NCBI GenBank assembly: GCA_964017145.1
Contig: OZ024848.1
Location: 2,306,501-2,370,500, forward strand
Direction: 5' to 3'
Origin: Agrocybe praecox
Taxonomy: Eukaryota; Basidiomycota; Agaricomycetes; Agaricales; Agrocybaceae
DNA length: 64,000 nucleotides
The translations under genes and the position numbers were made by a program. The notes under the pieces were generated by a model that was not told the origin of the DNA, made no database searches, and worked only from the letters and a program-made list of their open reading frames with translations. Each line of letters starts with the position of its first letter. The stretch's first letter is position 1. This document shows positions 35,701 through 47,771 of the stretch, in pieces.

Positions 35701-36649
35701 GGTACAAGTTGAATGCCCCGACTGGGGTACACACCAACAAGCCCGTTACATGCCTCCTGCACCTGTTTGGAGCTACGGGCTTCAACGTAGATCATACCAG
35801 GAAGAGAATCGCGCTGGAATGTTGATAAGATACTGAGTGGCCGAGCGCTGTATTCGACATCGATAGCTTTACGCATGAGACTGAACACAATGTCACGTTC
35901 ACGTCCGGGCTAAGATTTATTTGGTTGGCCAATGTGGAAGGAAAGAAATAAGACGACGCACCTTCACACGAACTTGCCATAAGCTGGCGTCGTGAACAGA
36001 AGGCATTAAAAGGCGCTGAGGAATCTCATTCATGTCACCAGTATAGGGTGCTGCTCGATCTCTGTGACGAGATGCCACTGCTCTGGCGATTTCTTCCGGG
36101 CTCCTCATATCCTCTTCTTCGAAATGCCGCGAGCTATCAAGCAGTGCATGGTGCCTTCTGGTCAGATTATCGTCCACGTCATGCTCGTTGGCAATGAAAC
36201 CCTCTGTAACTGTCGAGTTTAACGTGTAAGAAACTAAGCACAAAAACAGCCACATACCAGCATCAAATTCCTCGTCTTCTTCTTCCTCTTCATCGTCGTC
36301 ACTTACGACGGCTTCGACATCGAGGAATTTATTTACAGCAGAACGTTTATGACGATGCTAAAGCGATAAGTTATATTAGGCGTAACAAACAAATACGACA
36401 TAGAGAGCTTACTTTAGCACGTTTCTTTGATTTTCGTCCAGGAGTCTCGTCTTCATCTTCTTCATCCTCGTCTTCCTCATCGTCTTCTTCATCGTCTTCG
36501 TCATCAAATGTTGGCCGTGGATGTTTGGTTTTCCTAGCGACATTTTGAGCCATTTCCTCGTCTTCTTGTTCTTCTTCCTCCTCTTCGCCGCCAATCGCAT
36601 CGTCTTCCTCGTCGTTTTGATATATATGATGATCCTCTTCGTCTGACAT
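32776..36649 (-). CDS. SPT5: Transcription elongation factor SPT5
   Basis: The start at 36649 opens a very acidic N-terminus (MSDEEDHHIYQNDEEDD...) followed by a basic patch. The NGN domain (WQVRVKPGRERDIVFSLMRK, YVEARSSKQVQEACNGL) is next, then several KOW modules (VPGMWVRIRRGKYAGDLAQV, LQPGDHIEVFEGEQSGVHG, FKPGDHVKVMAGQNADETG, TVTVIKGPHKGYVGTIKD). A C-terminal repeat region follows with at least four SRTPAWN/TPNPYA units, and the gene ends with a last KOW (YSGEEVIVLSGKHKGELLLV) at 32776. Length near 1,100 residues is normal. SPT5 with SPT4 forms DSIF on RNA polymerase II, and the C-terminal repeats are phosphorylated by Cdk9-type kinases. The gene shares a 224-bp divergent promoter with the F-box gene at 36874. 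Confidence 0.95.
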
Positions 36650-36873
36650 TGTAGTGGTTGAGGTTCAAGAGACGAACGTAACTTTTACCAAGTTTTGGAA
36701 TGGTATTTGGTCCTGACAAGCTTGACCAAACAAGGTGTCAAATTCTCTAGATGCCGACCCGGCATTGGTCAACATATAAGTAGGCACTGCCACGCAGCGG
36801 ACCTTGAATCGAAACTAATTCGCATCTCGGAATCAGTTATTCGTTAGATACGAACGTTCTAACTCTTACCTAA

Positions 36874-38585
36874 ATGCTTTTTCGTGACCTGCCAATAGAA
36901 ATCCTACCGGAAATCTTGATCTATGTTGTGAAGCCTCAACACCTTGCATCAGCCTGCCTGGTTAACAAAACATTTCACCAATTTGCAGTAACGAGACTGT
37001 ACGAAAAGATATCCATTTATTCTTGGCACAAGGAAGGAAAATCAAAGGCGAGTACTAATATGCTGCTCCCGAATAAATACCTGCATTAAACTGAAGAAAG
37101 ATCATCAGGTTATCAAACTCTTTCATACGTTATCGCACCATCCGTACCTCGCCGGTCTTCTGCGCAAGCTTGGTTCGTTCAATTTGAAGTCGAGAAATTT
37201 ACCCCACGAATCTGATTTCAGTCACCAGAAATACGAGACTTTCCTAAGGCTCTTCCCGACGTCAATGGCGACATAATAAAAAATGTCTATCTCGGATTGG
37301 CAAACTGCACTAATCTGCGAGCTTGTACTTGGACGAGAGATGGATCTCTGGACTCAGAAATTCTGCGAGTGCTACAATCATGCGGTACTTTGGAAGATTT
37401 GGAGCTCAACGGTCATAATAACGGGCACTACGATGCGCGATTGCTGCTTGGTTTTGTTCATCTTCGTCGTATATCTATCATCATGCCTAGTGCAGCAGTG
37501 GTATCCCAACTGCGCCCTTGGCTATCTCTCACTGGGGAAACACTACGGAGCTTGACCCTAATCTGCAAGGTTTGCCACTATCTAATCCCATTTTCGTCCA
37601 TTAAAAAATCGTCAAAAGGCCTCTGGATTCATCACCGATCAAACTCTGGAGTCGTTATCTCCGTTTCTCGTTAATTTAGAACATTTACATCTGACAGGAT
37701 GTCCCAAGGTCACCCATGGTGGCGTATGGGCTATTCTATCCTCGAACGCGAAGGGTCTCATCAGCCTTGGTCTTGAGGGAGTGTCGCCGAAGTTTGTAAG
37801 CTATATTCCGATCTTCTTTCAGCAGTGACTGGTCACTTAGAAAGTTATAGCACATGACTACATTTTCTGCCCAATGCATATCTTTGGGGGTATTGATGCG
37901 TCTTCGCTCTATCACTCTGACAGTACATCAGCAAATCCCCTTGAGAGAATGGATCGCAGGCGTGGTTAACTTGCTTTCCACATCTCCTTTGGAGGTATTC
38001 CGGATATACTCTTCTGGGGCGTTTTTTGAATCCCCAGTAACGGACGATCTTTGGAATCAACTGATCCAGACACACGGAGGACGCCTTACGCATTTCTCTG
38101 TGCATAGAATGTTGATCAGTCTAGAAGCTATTTACAATATTTGTCGCCGCTGTACAAATTTAGAGCAGCTCTTCGTCGTCGTTGAGCCCGACTCCTTGGT
38201 ATGTTCGCTTTCCTTGCCGAAGTCCAAATTGCTCTAACTATGCGGCAGGATATACTGGCAGACTATCTTGCTTGTGCGAAGAAACTGCGCACACTGCACA
38301 TCAACTACCCTACGGAAGCTCATGTAGACACTTTCCCGGTTCTTCGTCCAGAACGTGCGCTTGCAATTATCAATAAATGCAGCCCGAGTATTGTCGAATT
38401 TGGGTGTAATACAAGGGTTTGGCAGGTATGTCGTGTAGACGCCTGCCATAAAAGTTAATCCTCAAGAGCATGGTTAGGTTGAACGACAGATAATATTAGA
38501 GGGCGGCGAATTGCGAGTTCACCGTAGGACGGCTCCGTACGGAAGCCCTGAAGTACCGGAGCAATTTCTTGTTGTACGAACATAA
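36874..38585 (+). CDS. F-box/leucine-rich-repeat protein
   Basis: The start at 36874 reads MLFRDLPIEILPEILIYVVK and continues LASACLVNKTFHQFAVTRLY, a clear F-box in the first 45 residues. The remainder over several exons consists of irregular leucine-rich repeats (NCTNLRACTWTRDGSL, LRSLTLICKASG, LVNLEHLHLTGCPKVTHGG, CTNLEQLFVVVEPDSL, CAKKLRTLHI) and ends near PEQFLVVRT at 38585. Such proteins act as substrate receptors of SCF ubiquitin ligases. Substrate unknown. The frame is intact. Confidence 0.8.
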
Positions 38586-39277
38586 ATAAGGTTCTCAAGG
38601 CAATCAATGTAAGTTTTGCCTTCTGGCAGTATACTGTTTCTGAATTCATTATAACGTGAGGCTAATCGTCGTACTGAACTTTTTACTGTAGTGGCCCGTA
38701 GTCGGGCTGTGGCCATTCATCTCGGATGATCTATTTCGAGAACCTTTATTTTCCACCCTCGGATCCCTGGAAGACGCCGGTTGAACATTGCTTTATTTAT
38801 GAGAATAGACGGCTACAAGAAGTCCGAAGTCGATTCCACTCAGTCTAATCATAACTTGAATGAAACATTGTGACAAGGTGTGGCATTACCTAGGCTTCAA
38901 CTTTATCGTCATTCCTGTGGCATCAACGCGTTGGCAGAAAAGGTGCGCCAACGCCAACCGTCGGGACGTCCGACTTAACTTGGCCCAATCTGCGTTGTGT
39001 TTGCGCACAAGTGGCGGCCTCCATTTTCCGGACCATGAGGATTCCATTAAGCATTAATATTCTAAACTCCAAGTCGCACTGCAGACCTGCTAATTATAAC
39101 GACGCGCACTGCTTCCACACACTTCGCGTTTGCCTGCACTTCTTGACTCGGGGTCGATCCGATCTGCCTTCCCCATTCGAGGCCGGTGTAAAGCATAACT
39201 ATTTACTCTACCTGATCATCATTTTTGTATTTAAACCACCTCTCTGCGCGCACCCAGGCTTTCGAATCCCGTCCAAT
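38586..39277. other. Intergenic region, nothing recognised
   Basis: It holds the 3' region of the F-box gene and the upstream region of the first four-helix membrane gene. A further 3' exon of the F-box gene cannot be excluded around 38694-38790. Confidence 0.35.
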
Positions 39278-40224
39278 ATGCCACATATGAGCTACAAAAC
39301 TCAGACTAGTGAGTATACTTACCTGTATCTTTTTCCGTCCTAGCTGATACCCATCTAGGTAAGCCAAGTAAGAGGATAGTCTCTTTCTGAATTGTGTTCG
39401 ATAACTGACATTAACTCAAGAGCGCAAGGATTTTATGCCCACTGGCCTGGATTGTACGCGACATTTCGTATACCCCCACCTTCCCTTCACCTGATTATAC
39501 TTTGTTACATGATTTAGATAATTTACCGAGCGCTATTGCTTCCATTCAACGAGGGTGGATGCAGACACTACAGATTGGTGCGCTCGTGGTACGTGGCTCG
39601 AACTTTCCGATGTCAAAAGAAATACAACTCAAGACGTACTGCAGTCTAGCTTACTGGCCGCTATGGCCCTTCAACTACTTTTATTCTTCAAAACCGACTC
39701 CAGCTATGATCAGAACATTCATGTCTCCAGCGGCATGAAAGGATTTCTCGTCGCTTCCGGATATATCTCAGTCATTTTCAACGTCGTTGCAACTTTCGCC
39801 TCTGCATTTATGGTTTACAATCTTGCAAATATCAGCTTTCGGGCTTCCAAGATGGGTGCAAAGCTCAAGAAAGACATCGAAGGCTCCGCAGGTCGCATCA
39901 TTGACTCTCAAGAGGAATTATTGATGAAATTTGGAGCCGGAAAAGATTGGAAATGGATGATAACATTTTGTACGTTATACTGCTTTTAGATGAGGTGACG
40001 AACTTCAATTCCACATGCTCATCTTCTTTTTGGCAGGGATTTTTACTTTCTACACGGGTATCGCAACACTGGTCGCATCTATTCTGACGTATGTTTGGCT
40101 TCAGGAACCACTTGTGATAAGAGTTGTAGTCGCCTGTGCTGTGATTTTCTCCTTGGCGCTTATGACTTACTCGATTTTTCTTCGCCCTATCATCCTTTCT
40201 CGTACTTCTGCAACGCCATCCTAA
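39278..40224 (+). CDS. Four-helix membrane protein, tandem family copy 1
   Basis: Uncharacterised family with five copies in this window. The conserved core runs as follows: soluble helix LPSAIASIQRGWMQTLQIGA; helix 1 SSLLAAMALQLLLFF; a Ser/Tyr-rich loop; helix 2 GFLVASGYISVIFNVVATF; a cytosolic segment with NLANISFRASKM and GRIIDSQEELLMKFGAGKDW; helix 3 WIFTFYTGIATLVASILTY; helix 4 VVVACAVIFSLALMTYSIFL, then RPIIL. The last helices follow a phase-1 intron that splits a Trp codon, as in all copies. The first exon (MPHMSYKTQT) and one middle exon are less certain. It ends at 40224. No enzymatic motif; location is probably the plasma membrane or an internal membrane. Confidence 0.7.
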
Positions 40225-41241
40225 TAGACAAGTAAAATACATAATAAGAAAATTTCCCGTACACGCTTCTTTGTTTATGTGCTGTTTCAAATACACATAG
40301 ACTTTTTACGTCGCTCTTGATGATCGGCAGCTGAGATTTGCTCACAATGATGTGAATCCAGTGACACACCTTGTAATATCAGGCTGAAGAGTTCTCCATG
40401 CAGAGCATTTCTTGTGTATACAAATGCGCTGCATGGGTCACCTGACCCTTCTTGTCGCTTCAGCGGTATACAGGCCAGTTACTGGCATACACGCTTGACG
40501 CGTCGCGGCGTCACTGTATCGCCTTTCAATCACTGAGGCGTACAGGCAGTGCATACACGAGTCAAGCATATAACGATAGAGACAACAACAGCCATAATGA
40601 AGTGACATATATAACCCTTACTAGTCATCTTTTGATTAGTACGCGGATGTTTATTTTGTTCAGCGCGCCAAACGTGTGTTCTTGGAAGTTTGCCAATTGA
40701 TCATGACAGACTTGTTCCATGTTGTGAAACTTGTGTGGTACTACATGTGTATGATCAAACATCAACCAGGCGCATGCCTGCAGGCACCCATGAGGCTCAG
40801 AGGCAACACATCACGCGGGCCGGCGTCTCGTAAAAGGGACCCCGACACGAGGCATAGCGCCACGAAAGGACATTTAGAACTTGCGCTAATTGGATCCTGT
40901 GCGACCTACCTCCCCTTTCCTGTCACTATGAATGCGTGCTACATACCTCAAATGCTGTGCGCCTGGGACGGGTTTTCAATATTCCAACGCTCGCCGGCCT
41001 TCTATATAAGATTGAAAATCCAGGTTTAGCGGTGGGTCCAAGTATCGATTTCTCGTCCTGAGGATCGACCCCCGAGCCATATTCCATCTCTGTGTTGCCT
41101 AGTCCCTTAGTGTATTGTCGGTTTGACCGCTGAGCGATACCATAACTTGAAAAAAGTAAGTCCACATTGTCGATCCCTTCCTACCTCTTAAAACTGGGAA
41201 TCGTCGTTCCACCCACAGATTCACTGCAGAATACCACCACA
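40225..41241. other. Intergenic region, nothing recognised
   Basis: No supported open frame. The sequence has several short direct and inverted repeats near 40480-40560 (two GCATACACG stretches) but no clear element. Confidence 0.35.
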
Positions 41242-41791
41242 ATGCATTCAGTGGTCACTTTTGTTACAGAAGAATCGCAACGGTTCGTGCGGAATGGTGC
41301 TATAATTGTGAGTTAAACTCGCCTAGACAATATTCTGGACTAAGTGACAAATGTGCAAGTAGTCGTCCCTTCTCGCAGCTGTTATCAGTCAAATTCTTCT
41401 TCAACTCAAGTCGATCTCGAGACCGTACGATCCAGTACTTCTGGGTTCACCCTACATCGCTGTTATTCTAAACATCAGTGCTGTGGTATTCTCCTTCCTG
41501 TTATTAGACAAGACAGCAGCGGTCGAAGTTCATGTGGCATCCAGCGGAGAAGGATGTGATCAGGTTCTTTCTTTCGGGTCAACTACCAGGAAAGAGGGGG
41601 TCCCAATAAACTTCTCTAGCTCGACCGAAGAGACTTGGTATTGGATGTTCATTTCCTGCAAGTGATTCCATTTATGTGATATGGTCAATGCTGTACTAAT
41701 AAAACTTACGTATTCATCAGGGAAAGTTCTATTTTACTCCGGTATCGCAGCTTCTGTCTTAACCACGTGGATATATATAATGCGAAGTTGA
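41242..41791 (+). CDS. Diverged four-helix membrane protein, tandem family copy 2
   Basis: The short gene starts MHSVVTFVTEESQRFVRNGA and, after a GT-AG intron, gives SSLLAAVISQILLQLKS, aligning with helix 1 of the other copies. Then SPYIAVILNISAVVFSFLLL aligns with helix 2. The middle loop (EVHVASSGEGCDQVLSF) is unlike the others. The last intron (from about 41662) uses a GC donor (GCAAGT) and restores the conserved split Trp codon, giving WKVLFYSGIAASVLTTWIYI for helix 3. The frame stops at 41791 right after helix 3, so helix 4 is missing. It may be a functional shortened variant or a decaying copy. Confidence 0.5.
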
Positions 41792-42005
41792 CATGTCCCA
41801 AAGAAACGGCAAGAGCGCTCGTCTTCCGAATATTGGATCACATTTCTATAGGATGATGCTTCACACTCAATAGTCTTCGTGGCTGGTACACGTCATAATT
41901 TCCTGTTTCTTTACATGCCAAGAGTGTAGCACGGTTCAAAATAAATTTGTGCTCGAAGGCAATACCGAAGGCAATACTAAGCATATTCTTCTCAGAAGTT
42001 TGGAC

Positions 42006-42942
42006 TCAAAAGGGGCTGTTATCAGGGAAGATCATAGGTCGCCGAACCTCTTCTCGCTTCTCCGGGCCACAAAGAAGCTCCACGAGTGTAAGGGCAAACG
42101 GAAACGCAGTCCCTTCAAATCGTGTCTCAACATGGAAGAACCAAAAGAATACGAAAATAGCACTAACCAGGGCCTCGGCTAAATTTAAGCCGATGACGTC
42201 AGAGAGTGAACAAGGGTTTATCGATGCGATGGCTTACCTGGTTATCAAGTTATCCGAGACGACGACGGGGTCTTCGTGATAGTCATAGTCTTGGGAGAGT
42301 TCAATGCGGATGAATACTCGATGTGTGGTAAAACATCCTACTTTGTTCGAGTTCTGCTTGTACGCTGGGATGTGAAGTTAGAGGCTGACGAGGTAGCTTG
42401 GATGTCTTAGCAGCTAAACTTCCTATTTCTGACTTTAGAAAAAGGAACACAATACAAATTCGATACATACCCGCACAAATCATTCCAACCAATTTATTTC
42501 TCTCGATATATCTCCTGATAAGTTCCTGCACAGAAGGATGTCGAGACATTGTTTCAGCACCTTTCGCCCCTCCAGGAATGACGAGCAAATCGTAAAGATC
42601 CTACGTGAGCCCGCAATTGGTTAGAATTTCGTGACGTTCCACAGACGTTGAGATAGCTCACAGGTCCGCAATTAGTCAATTCGAAGTACGTATCCGGCAT
42701 AATATTGATCCCTCTGGACCCTTTCGCCACTGGAGGGCTTGTACGGGATATTCCTCCAGAAGACAAATCTGGAACAAATGCAGAAGTTGTGTTCACACCG
42801 CCTCGAACAAGAGTATCGTAAGTTATGGTGCTATATCGAAGCCTTGTTCATTAATGTTGCTGATATGGTGGTTGGGTATACCGCACACTCACAACTCCAT
42901 CTCTTCAGTTCCGTCGGCGAGTAGTATGAGAGCAGATGGCAT
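42006..42942 (-). CDS. DJ-1/PfpI family protein (DJ-1/PARK7-like)
   Basis: The start at 42942 reads MPSALILLADGTEEMEF and continues over an intron to TITYDTLVRGGVNTTSAFV. The conserved glutamate of the active site is in GTEEMEF. DLYDLLVIPGGAKGAETM follows, then the nucleophile elbow LVGMICAGSLAA with the reactive Cys. The C-terminal exons give DYDYHEDPVVVSDNLITSRG and PGTAFPFALTLVELLCG, and the gene ends FPDNSPF at 42006. About 210 residues, matching the family. DJ-1-type proteins act as oxidative-stress sensors and have been assigned glyoxalase III-type or deglycase activity. The gene is inserted on the opposite strand between copies 2 and 3 of the four-helix family. Confidence 0.8.
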
Positions 42943-43697
42943 GTTAGACCGGATAGAGAACTATTGAGACGGAACAAGTTAAACAGCTTGAATGGGTCAG
43001 CCTTGCATTAACTCCGATTCAATTCCGATTCAAACTCAGCAGGTTAGTGCCTTGATCTTGAATAGCCTACCCATTCCAAACCCATTCTTACAACACCCAA
43101 ACCAACGATAGGCTACTTCCAATATACCTTGGATACCCTATAATCGACAATACTGTGATCGTTTATTTTAGGGCACATATGTCTTAAATTCATCACACAT
43201 TGGAACAACTGTGGGCGGTTGAGGCATGTTGGGGCAGTGTGGGCTTTCATGTTCACACACTTTACGCCTTCCGCTCGGAGATGTGGATCGCAGCGCCTGG
43301 GTATTCTTCGACCTCCTCCCTGCTTTATGCCTGGTGTTTGCTACACGAGGCGCGATTTCTGTATCAATCAACCGAGTAAGATGCCCCTCGCCCATTCATA
43401 TTGCCATTTATGCCCGGAATTATCCATATAACCTTATTCGACATGTTTTAGAAGCATGACTGTGCATGGGAGCTTGTAGGCTTCTTACAGTTCCAAGAAT
43501 GTACATATCCTTTATTGATCGATCTGGCCAACTAGGCGAGAGTTGTCGAGTACTTATTGACCGACGGTAAAAAGATGGTAAAATATCAGCATTCCTACCT
43601 TTCTACCAGTCATTCGCTGCTTTACATTATACCTTCTGTGAAGGTCTTATTTGCTTTAGATCGTATATCTACACTTCCCCCGCCTAATCTTTACGCT

Positions 43698-44845
43698 ATG
43701 TCATACCAACTCAAGCCATCACCCCCAAGTGCGTACCAGTCATTTCGGATTTGACATACAATGATGACTGACTGCTCACACGATCAGGCGCTCCGGTGCC
43801 ATCTCAGCAATCGTATAATTCATTTTCTGGCAGCGGTACGCTTTGACATCAAAACATAACTCGCCTACAGCTTATTTTGTCATCTATGCAACCAGGGGTG
43901 ACCGTGTCATATCCCCAATCATATTCAGAATCCTGTACGTAAATCTCAGGTACATGCTTCGAAGAAAGTTAATAATCTTGCTCTTAATATCAGATAAACG
44001 TGAGTAGAGCGTACGTGCCTCTATCAGGAAGATGTTCAATTTCATCCTCTATGCAGCCCAGAAAAAATCTAGCATGCCGAACTCCATCAAGTTAGATTGT
44101 ACGTTGTTTTATGATCACGACGGGAGAAAGGCTAATAGATCTTACTAGACGACCTTCCAAAGAGCGTGAGCGCCATAAAGGATGGATGGCAACATACCTG
44201 CCAGAGCGGTGCCGTCGTTGTTAGTAGGCTCTCTCGCTATAACTACTATATGGACGGCTTAGAGCTTATCTGTTTTCATTTAACAGTCTAGTCTGCTAGC
44301 GGGTCTATCTTTACAGTTACTGTTCTTCTTCAAAGCCGAATCCAGCTATTCGTCAAGTATTCCCATCTCAAACGAGGTTAAGCACTTCCTCATTGTGGCT
44401 ACATATATTGCGCTGTTTCTCAACGTCACCGCTGCTCTCTATTCCTTCGTGATCATCGACAACCTCGGAGAGATCAGTCTTCGTGCATCAAGTAAGGGAG
44501 GCGCTTTTCACGAAGACATTGAACAGACAGGCCGGATAGTTGCGTCCCAAGATGGTTTGCTCAAGAGATTTGGAGCCGGAAAGGATTGGAGTTTGATGAT
44601 TATGTTATGTGAGAGATATACGGAAGGTGTTCAAGGAAGAGGCTCAGCTTACTGTCATTTATTTAGGGCTTTTCACTTTCTACGGGGCAATTTTGACGCT
44701 CATGGCGTCCATTCTCACCTACGCGATGATTCAAGAGGACCACACAACGAAAATTGCTTTTGGATGCATTGCAGCCTTCACGGGTCTACCGGCTTTGTAC
44801 TTCATTTTCATTCGACCCTTATTATTATCACGTTTAGCGCACTAG
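43698..44845 (+). CDS. Four-helix membrane protein, tandem family copy 3
   Basis: The start at 43698 gives MSYQLKPSPPS followed by several small exons encoding a Ser/Pro/Tyr-rich, probably disordered N-terminus (APVPSQQSYNSFSGSG, VTVSYPQSYSES). The core matches the family: LPKSVSAIKDGWQHTCQSGA, SSLLAGLSLQLLFFFKA, FLIVATYIALFLNVTAALYS, FVIIDNLGEISLRASSKGG, EQTGRIVASQDGLLKRFGAG, WLFTFYGAILTLMASILTY and a last helix ending IRPLLLSRLAH at 44845. The longest N-terminus of the five copies. The frame is intact throughout. Confidence 0.7.
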
Positions 44846-45420
44846 GCACGATATTCACTTCACGTACAATTGTCACGGGTCAGGGACCTTCATCTAGATC
44901 TAGATCTCAATACTCTTTACTTAGTATACCATGTAATACCTGTAGATAGAAGCGCCTTGGACTCGTACGAACATTATAGAAGGTTATTTATTCGCATAGA
45001 AAAGTTTGGACAATATCTATATCCTGCCTGAGTGGTTTACCGGTACTGTACATAGCACTTACGAGTCTTATCGGAACATCTTTCTCGATAACGCACTTCA
45101 AATAAATCACACAGGTGACGAGGAGACCAGTTCCTACCCTCAAGACATGGCGTTTAAACACGTGTATTTTATTGTGATATAGTAATTCAGTTTGACGTGC
45201 ACCCTACCGTGGCGCGTATATATGTGAAAGAGTTTGGAAGTCTGGAGATCATATTCGGAACATATACTTGCGCTCCTAGGAAGCTGCGCCCCAAGGCATA
45301 AAGCTGGCCATATTCACACACTTAAAAGCCATAACTCAGTAACCTCTCCGAGCGAAGTAAGCCCCTCAGTCGGTATACAACTTCATGTCGAACGGATCGG
45401 AATCACAGGAGCTGGCACTC

Positions 45421-46200
45421 ATGTCAGCTGAAAGTGGAGCGAATATACTTAAATGTAGGTGGTCTAATTCTCTCAAAAGAACTTTCTTTGACTCTTGGAG
45501 ACTTTTAAGACGAACTTCCAAACATTGTAGCATCAGTTAGAGATGGGTGGCAATGGACATGCCAAAGCGGTGCAGTCGTTGTAAGTTCTATTTGACCAAG
45601 ATTACAGTAGTGATAAAGCAACCTAATTCATCATCTGAACACAAAAGTCTGGGATATTGGCGGCAGCGGCGGCACAGCTCCTCGTTTTCTTCAAGACAGA
45701 AGGTAGTTTCAGCAAGGCTATTCTCTCTGGTGGTCCTGCAGGGGCAAAGGGATTTGTGATTGCCTCGTGCTATGCTGCTCTTTTTTGAATATTAGTGCAA
45801 CCATTAGCTCATTCATTCTCATCGACAACCTGGGCGAAATTGAACTCAGAGCATCTCGTAAAGGGAAGAGGTTTCATGAAGATATCGAACAAACGGGGAG
45901 TGTGGTGTGTAGCCAGGATGACCTGCTGGTCAAATTTGGAGCAAGCACAGCCTGGAAGTGCATGTTATTCCATTGTAAGTGAATAACTGGAGCGACTTGG
46001 TGTCGATACTGAATAATAAATATACCTTAGGGCTGGTAACGTTTTATACAGGGATCCTTTCGCTCTCCATCTCCGTCCTAACATACGTAATCATGGAAGA
46101 ATCGGTGGCCACAAAGACCTTCCTGATTCTCCTCGTTGTTGTTACCACGGGGCCAGTCACATACTTTATCTTTGTCCGGCCTCTAATACACAAGCAGTAA
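45421..46200 (+). pseudogene. Four-helix membrane protein, tandem family copy 4, with one-base frameshift
   Basis: Exon 1 (MSAESGANILK) joins YELPNIVASVRDGWQWTCQS, then SGILAAAAAQLLVFFKTEGS and GAKGFVIASCYAALF. Immediately after, the run of six T at 45781-45786 puts the frame onto TGA (45786-45788). One base is missing compared with copy 5, where the matching stretch reads AALFLNISATI. The shifted frame continues with full family sequence (NISATISSFILIDNLGEIEL, EQTGSVVCSQDDLLVKFGAS, WLVTFYTGILSLSISVLTYV, FVRPLIHKQ) to a stop at 46200. Since everything else is intact, this is either a very young pseudogene or a homopolymer sequencing error. Confidence 0.7.
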
Positions 46201-46377
46201 TACGAGATAATTACAAGATATGACATTTACTACATATTATTCCTTGAGCTTGCAAAGATTAAGTCGAGCGTGCGTCTTGCGCCGTTAAACCCCGGCCACA
46301 TTGTACGATGCATGATCGATGTAGTCACTAGTCATTAGAGCGGCTTCATCACTCAGCAGGTATGCCTGGCATCAGCG

Positions 46378-46405
46378 CTTCAGGCTTCAGGCTTCAGGCT
46401 TCAGG
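46378..46405 (+). repeat. Tandem repeat, 7-bp unit CTTCAGG x 4
   Basis: Four perfect copies of CTTCAGG lie head to tail in the gap between copy 4 and the P450 pseudogene. A simple microsatellite. Confidence 0.9.
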
Positions 46406-46610
46406 TCCCGTTTGCTGCCGGCTTCTGGCATCAAGCGGCCATGGCTCTTTCAGATGTGAAATGCACTGCAGCTGGGATCACGAAGCGAACCTTCCTCCGC
46501 CACAGTTTAAGTACCTAGTTAAGTTTCGTGGGAAAAATGCTTACATCAGTCCTTCAGCTGAAAAACAAACCAAAAACAAACCGGATGCTATTTACTCTAT
46601 GTCAGTGCCC

Positions 46611-47392
46611 TGATAAAGGAAGTCATTCGGCGCGTGCTTTATGTTCGATTGCATTCTATATCTCAGTTTCGAGAAAATCCTGAACAGTCGGAATCCATTT
46701 GTACCCCTTGGTAAGCCATCTTAAATAGTGAACAAAAGCACTAATGATTTCTTAAACATATCACATAGGCCTTCCGCACTCGTATACACAAGACGTGATT
46801 TATTTCATCCCAAAAGAAGGTATGGCAGTCGTAAATGCATGGTACACTCACTTGATCGATGTAGTCGGGTCTTTCAAGTTGACACACTAGATAGGTGTCT
46901 AATTCAAGACGAAGAGCACTATCCAAATCCTACGGCATTCGACCCCGAGCGATTCCTTAAAATGGTCAACTGAATCCTGACATTCGCGATCCATGCATAA
47001 TATTTGGCTTTGGTCGCCGGTAAGCTAAAGCCAGCCGCGCTCCTAACGAGTAAGATGTAATTTATTTTCCTACGCTATAGTGTAGGATATGCCCTAGGAG
47101 TCAAGTAGCTTGGTATTTCCTCTGGCTCACCTTCGCCAGTATTCTGTCGACCTTTGATATTTCGAACGAACTAGATGCGGCCGGGAATCCAATCGATCCC
47201 CACCTCTATTTTCACTCCAGCATCATTTGGTAAGGATGTCCGACTCAAAAACTTCACTTGTTCTACACTGACCACGAGACACTGGTTAGTGAGCCTGCAC
47301 CATTCAAATGTGCAACTCTAAGGAGATCGATAGAGTCGCTTATACATGACCTCGATTTAAGTGACGGGGCACTCTCAACGCCTGCTATTTAA
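46611..47392 (+). pseudogene. Truncated, frameshifted cytochrome P450 (C-terminal third only)
   Basis: Only the C-terminal third is present. It starts with the K-helix (LIKEVIRR), then NPFVPLGLPHSYTQDVIYFI and PKEGMAVVNAW, then HYPNPTAFDPERFLKMV. A one-base deletion near 46963 breaks the frame before LNPDIRDPCIIFGFGRR. The heme-ligand block reads ICPRSQVAW, with Arg in place of the usual Gly after Cys-Pro. The tail (FHSSIIW, then FKCATLRRSIESLIHDLDLS) parallels the intact P450 at 47772-49877, so this is a decayed tandem duplicate of it or of a close relative. Confidence 0.75.
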
Positions 47393-47771
47393 GTCTCCGG
47401 CCCCACGTAATGATATAGTCCGTATGATACGCTCATTCAAATATTCATGTGGCGCTTTCACTCCATGGCTCCATGGCTCTGTTGTCTAATTACATCAGAG
47501 AAGAAGCCAATGACCGGCGGCGGTGGCGGCTTGCCCTGGTTCCTTCACTCGCGTCCATTTCAATATTGATGTCTTTGCGTCACAAGAAGTCTTCGTGTCG
47601 GTCCCTGATATAATATGCGAGAAGTGCGTCTCCCGCGTTTAAGGTTCGTTCAGAATTTGACCGTCTAACTGTCTTTAGAATCTCAAGATAATCACCTTAT
47701 AAACTCGCGTCAGTTGCAGCTCTGATGTTTCACTCCTCGCCTCGATATCTATCGACGGGAAAAAGTCAAAT

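Noticed and set aside
40452..40760. Possible repeat element with GCATACACG and GGTATACAG stretches
   Set aside because: Repeats are short and imperfect with no defined ends or target duplications.
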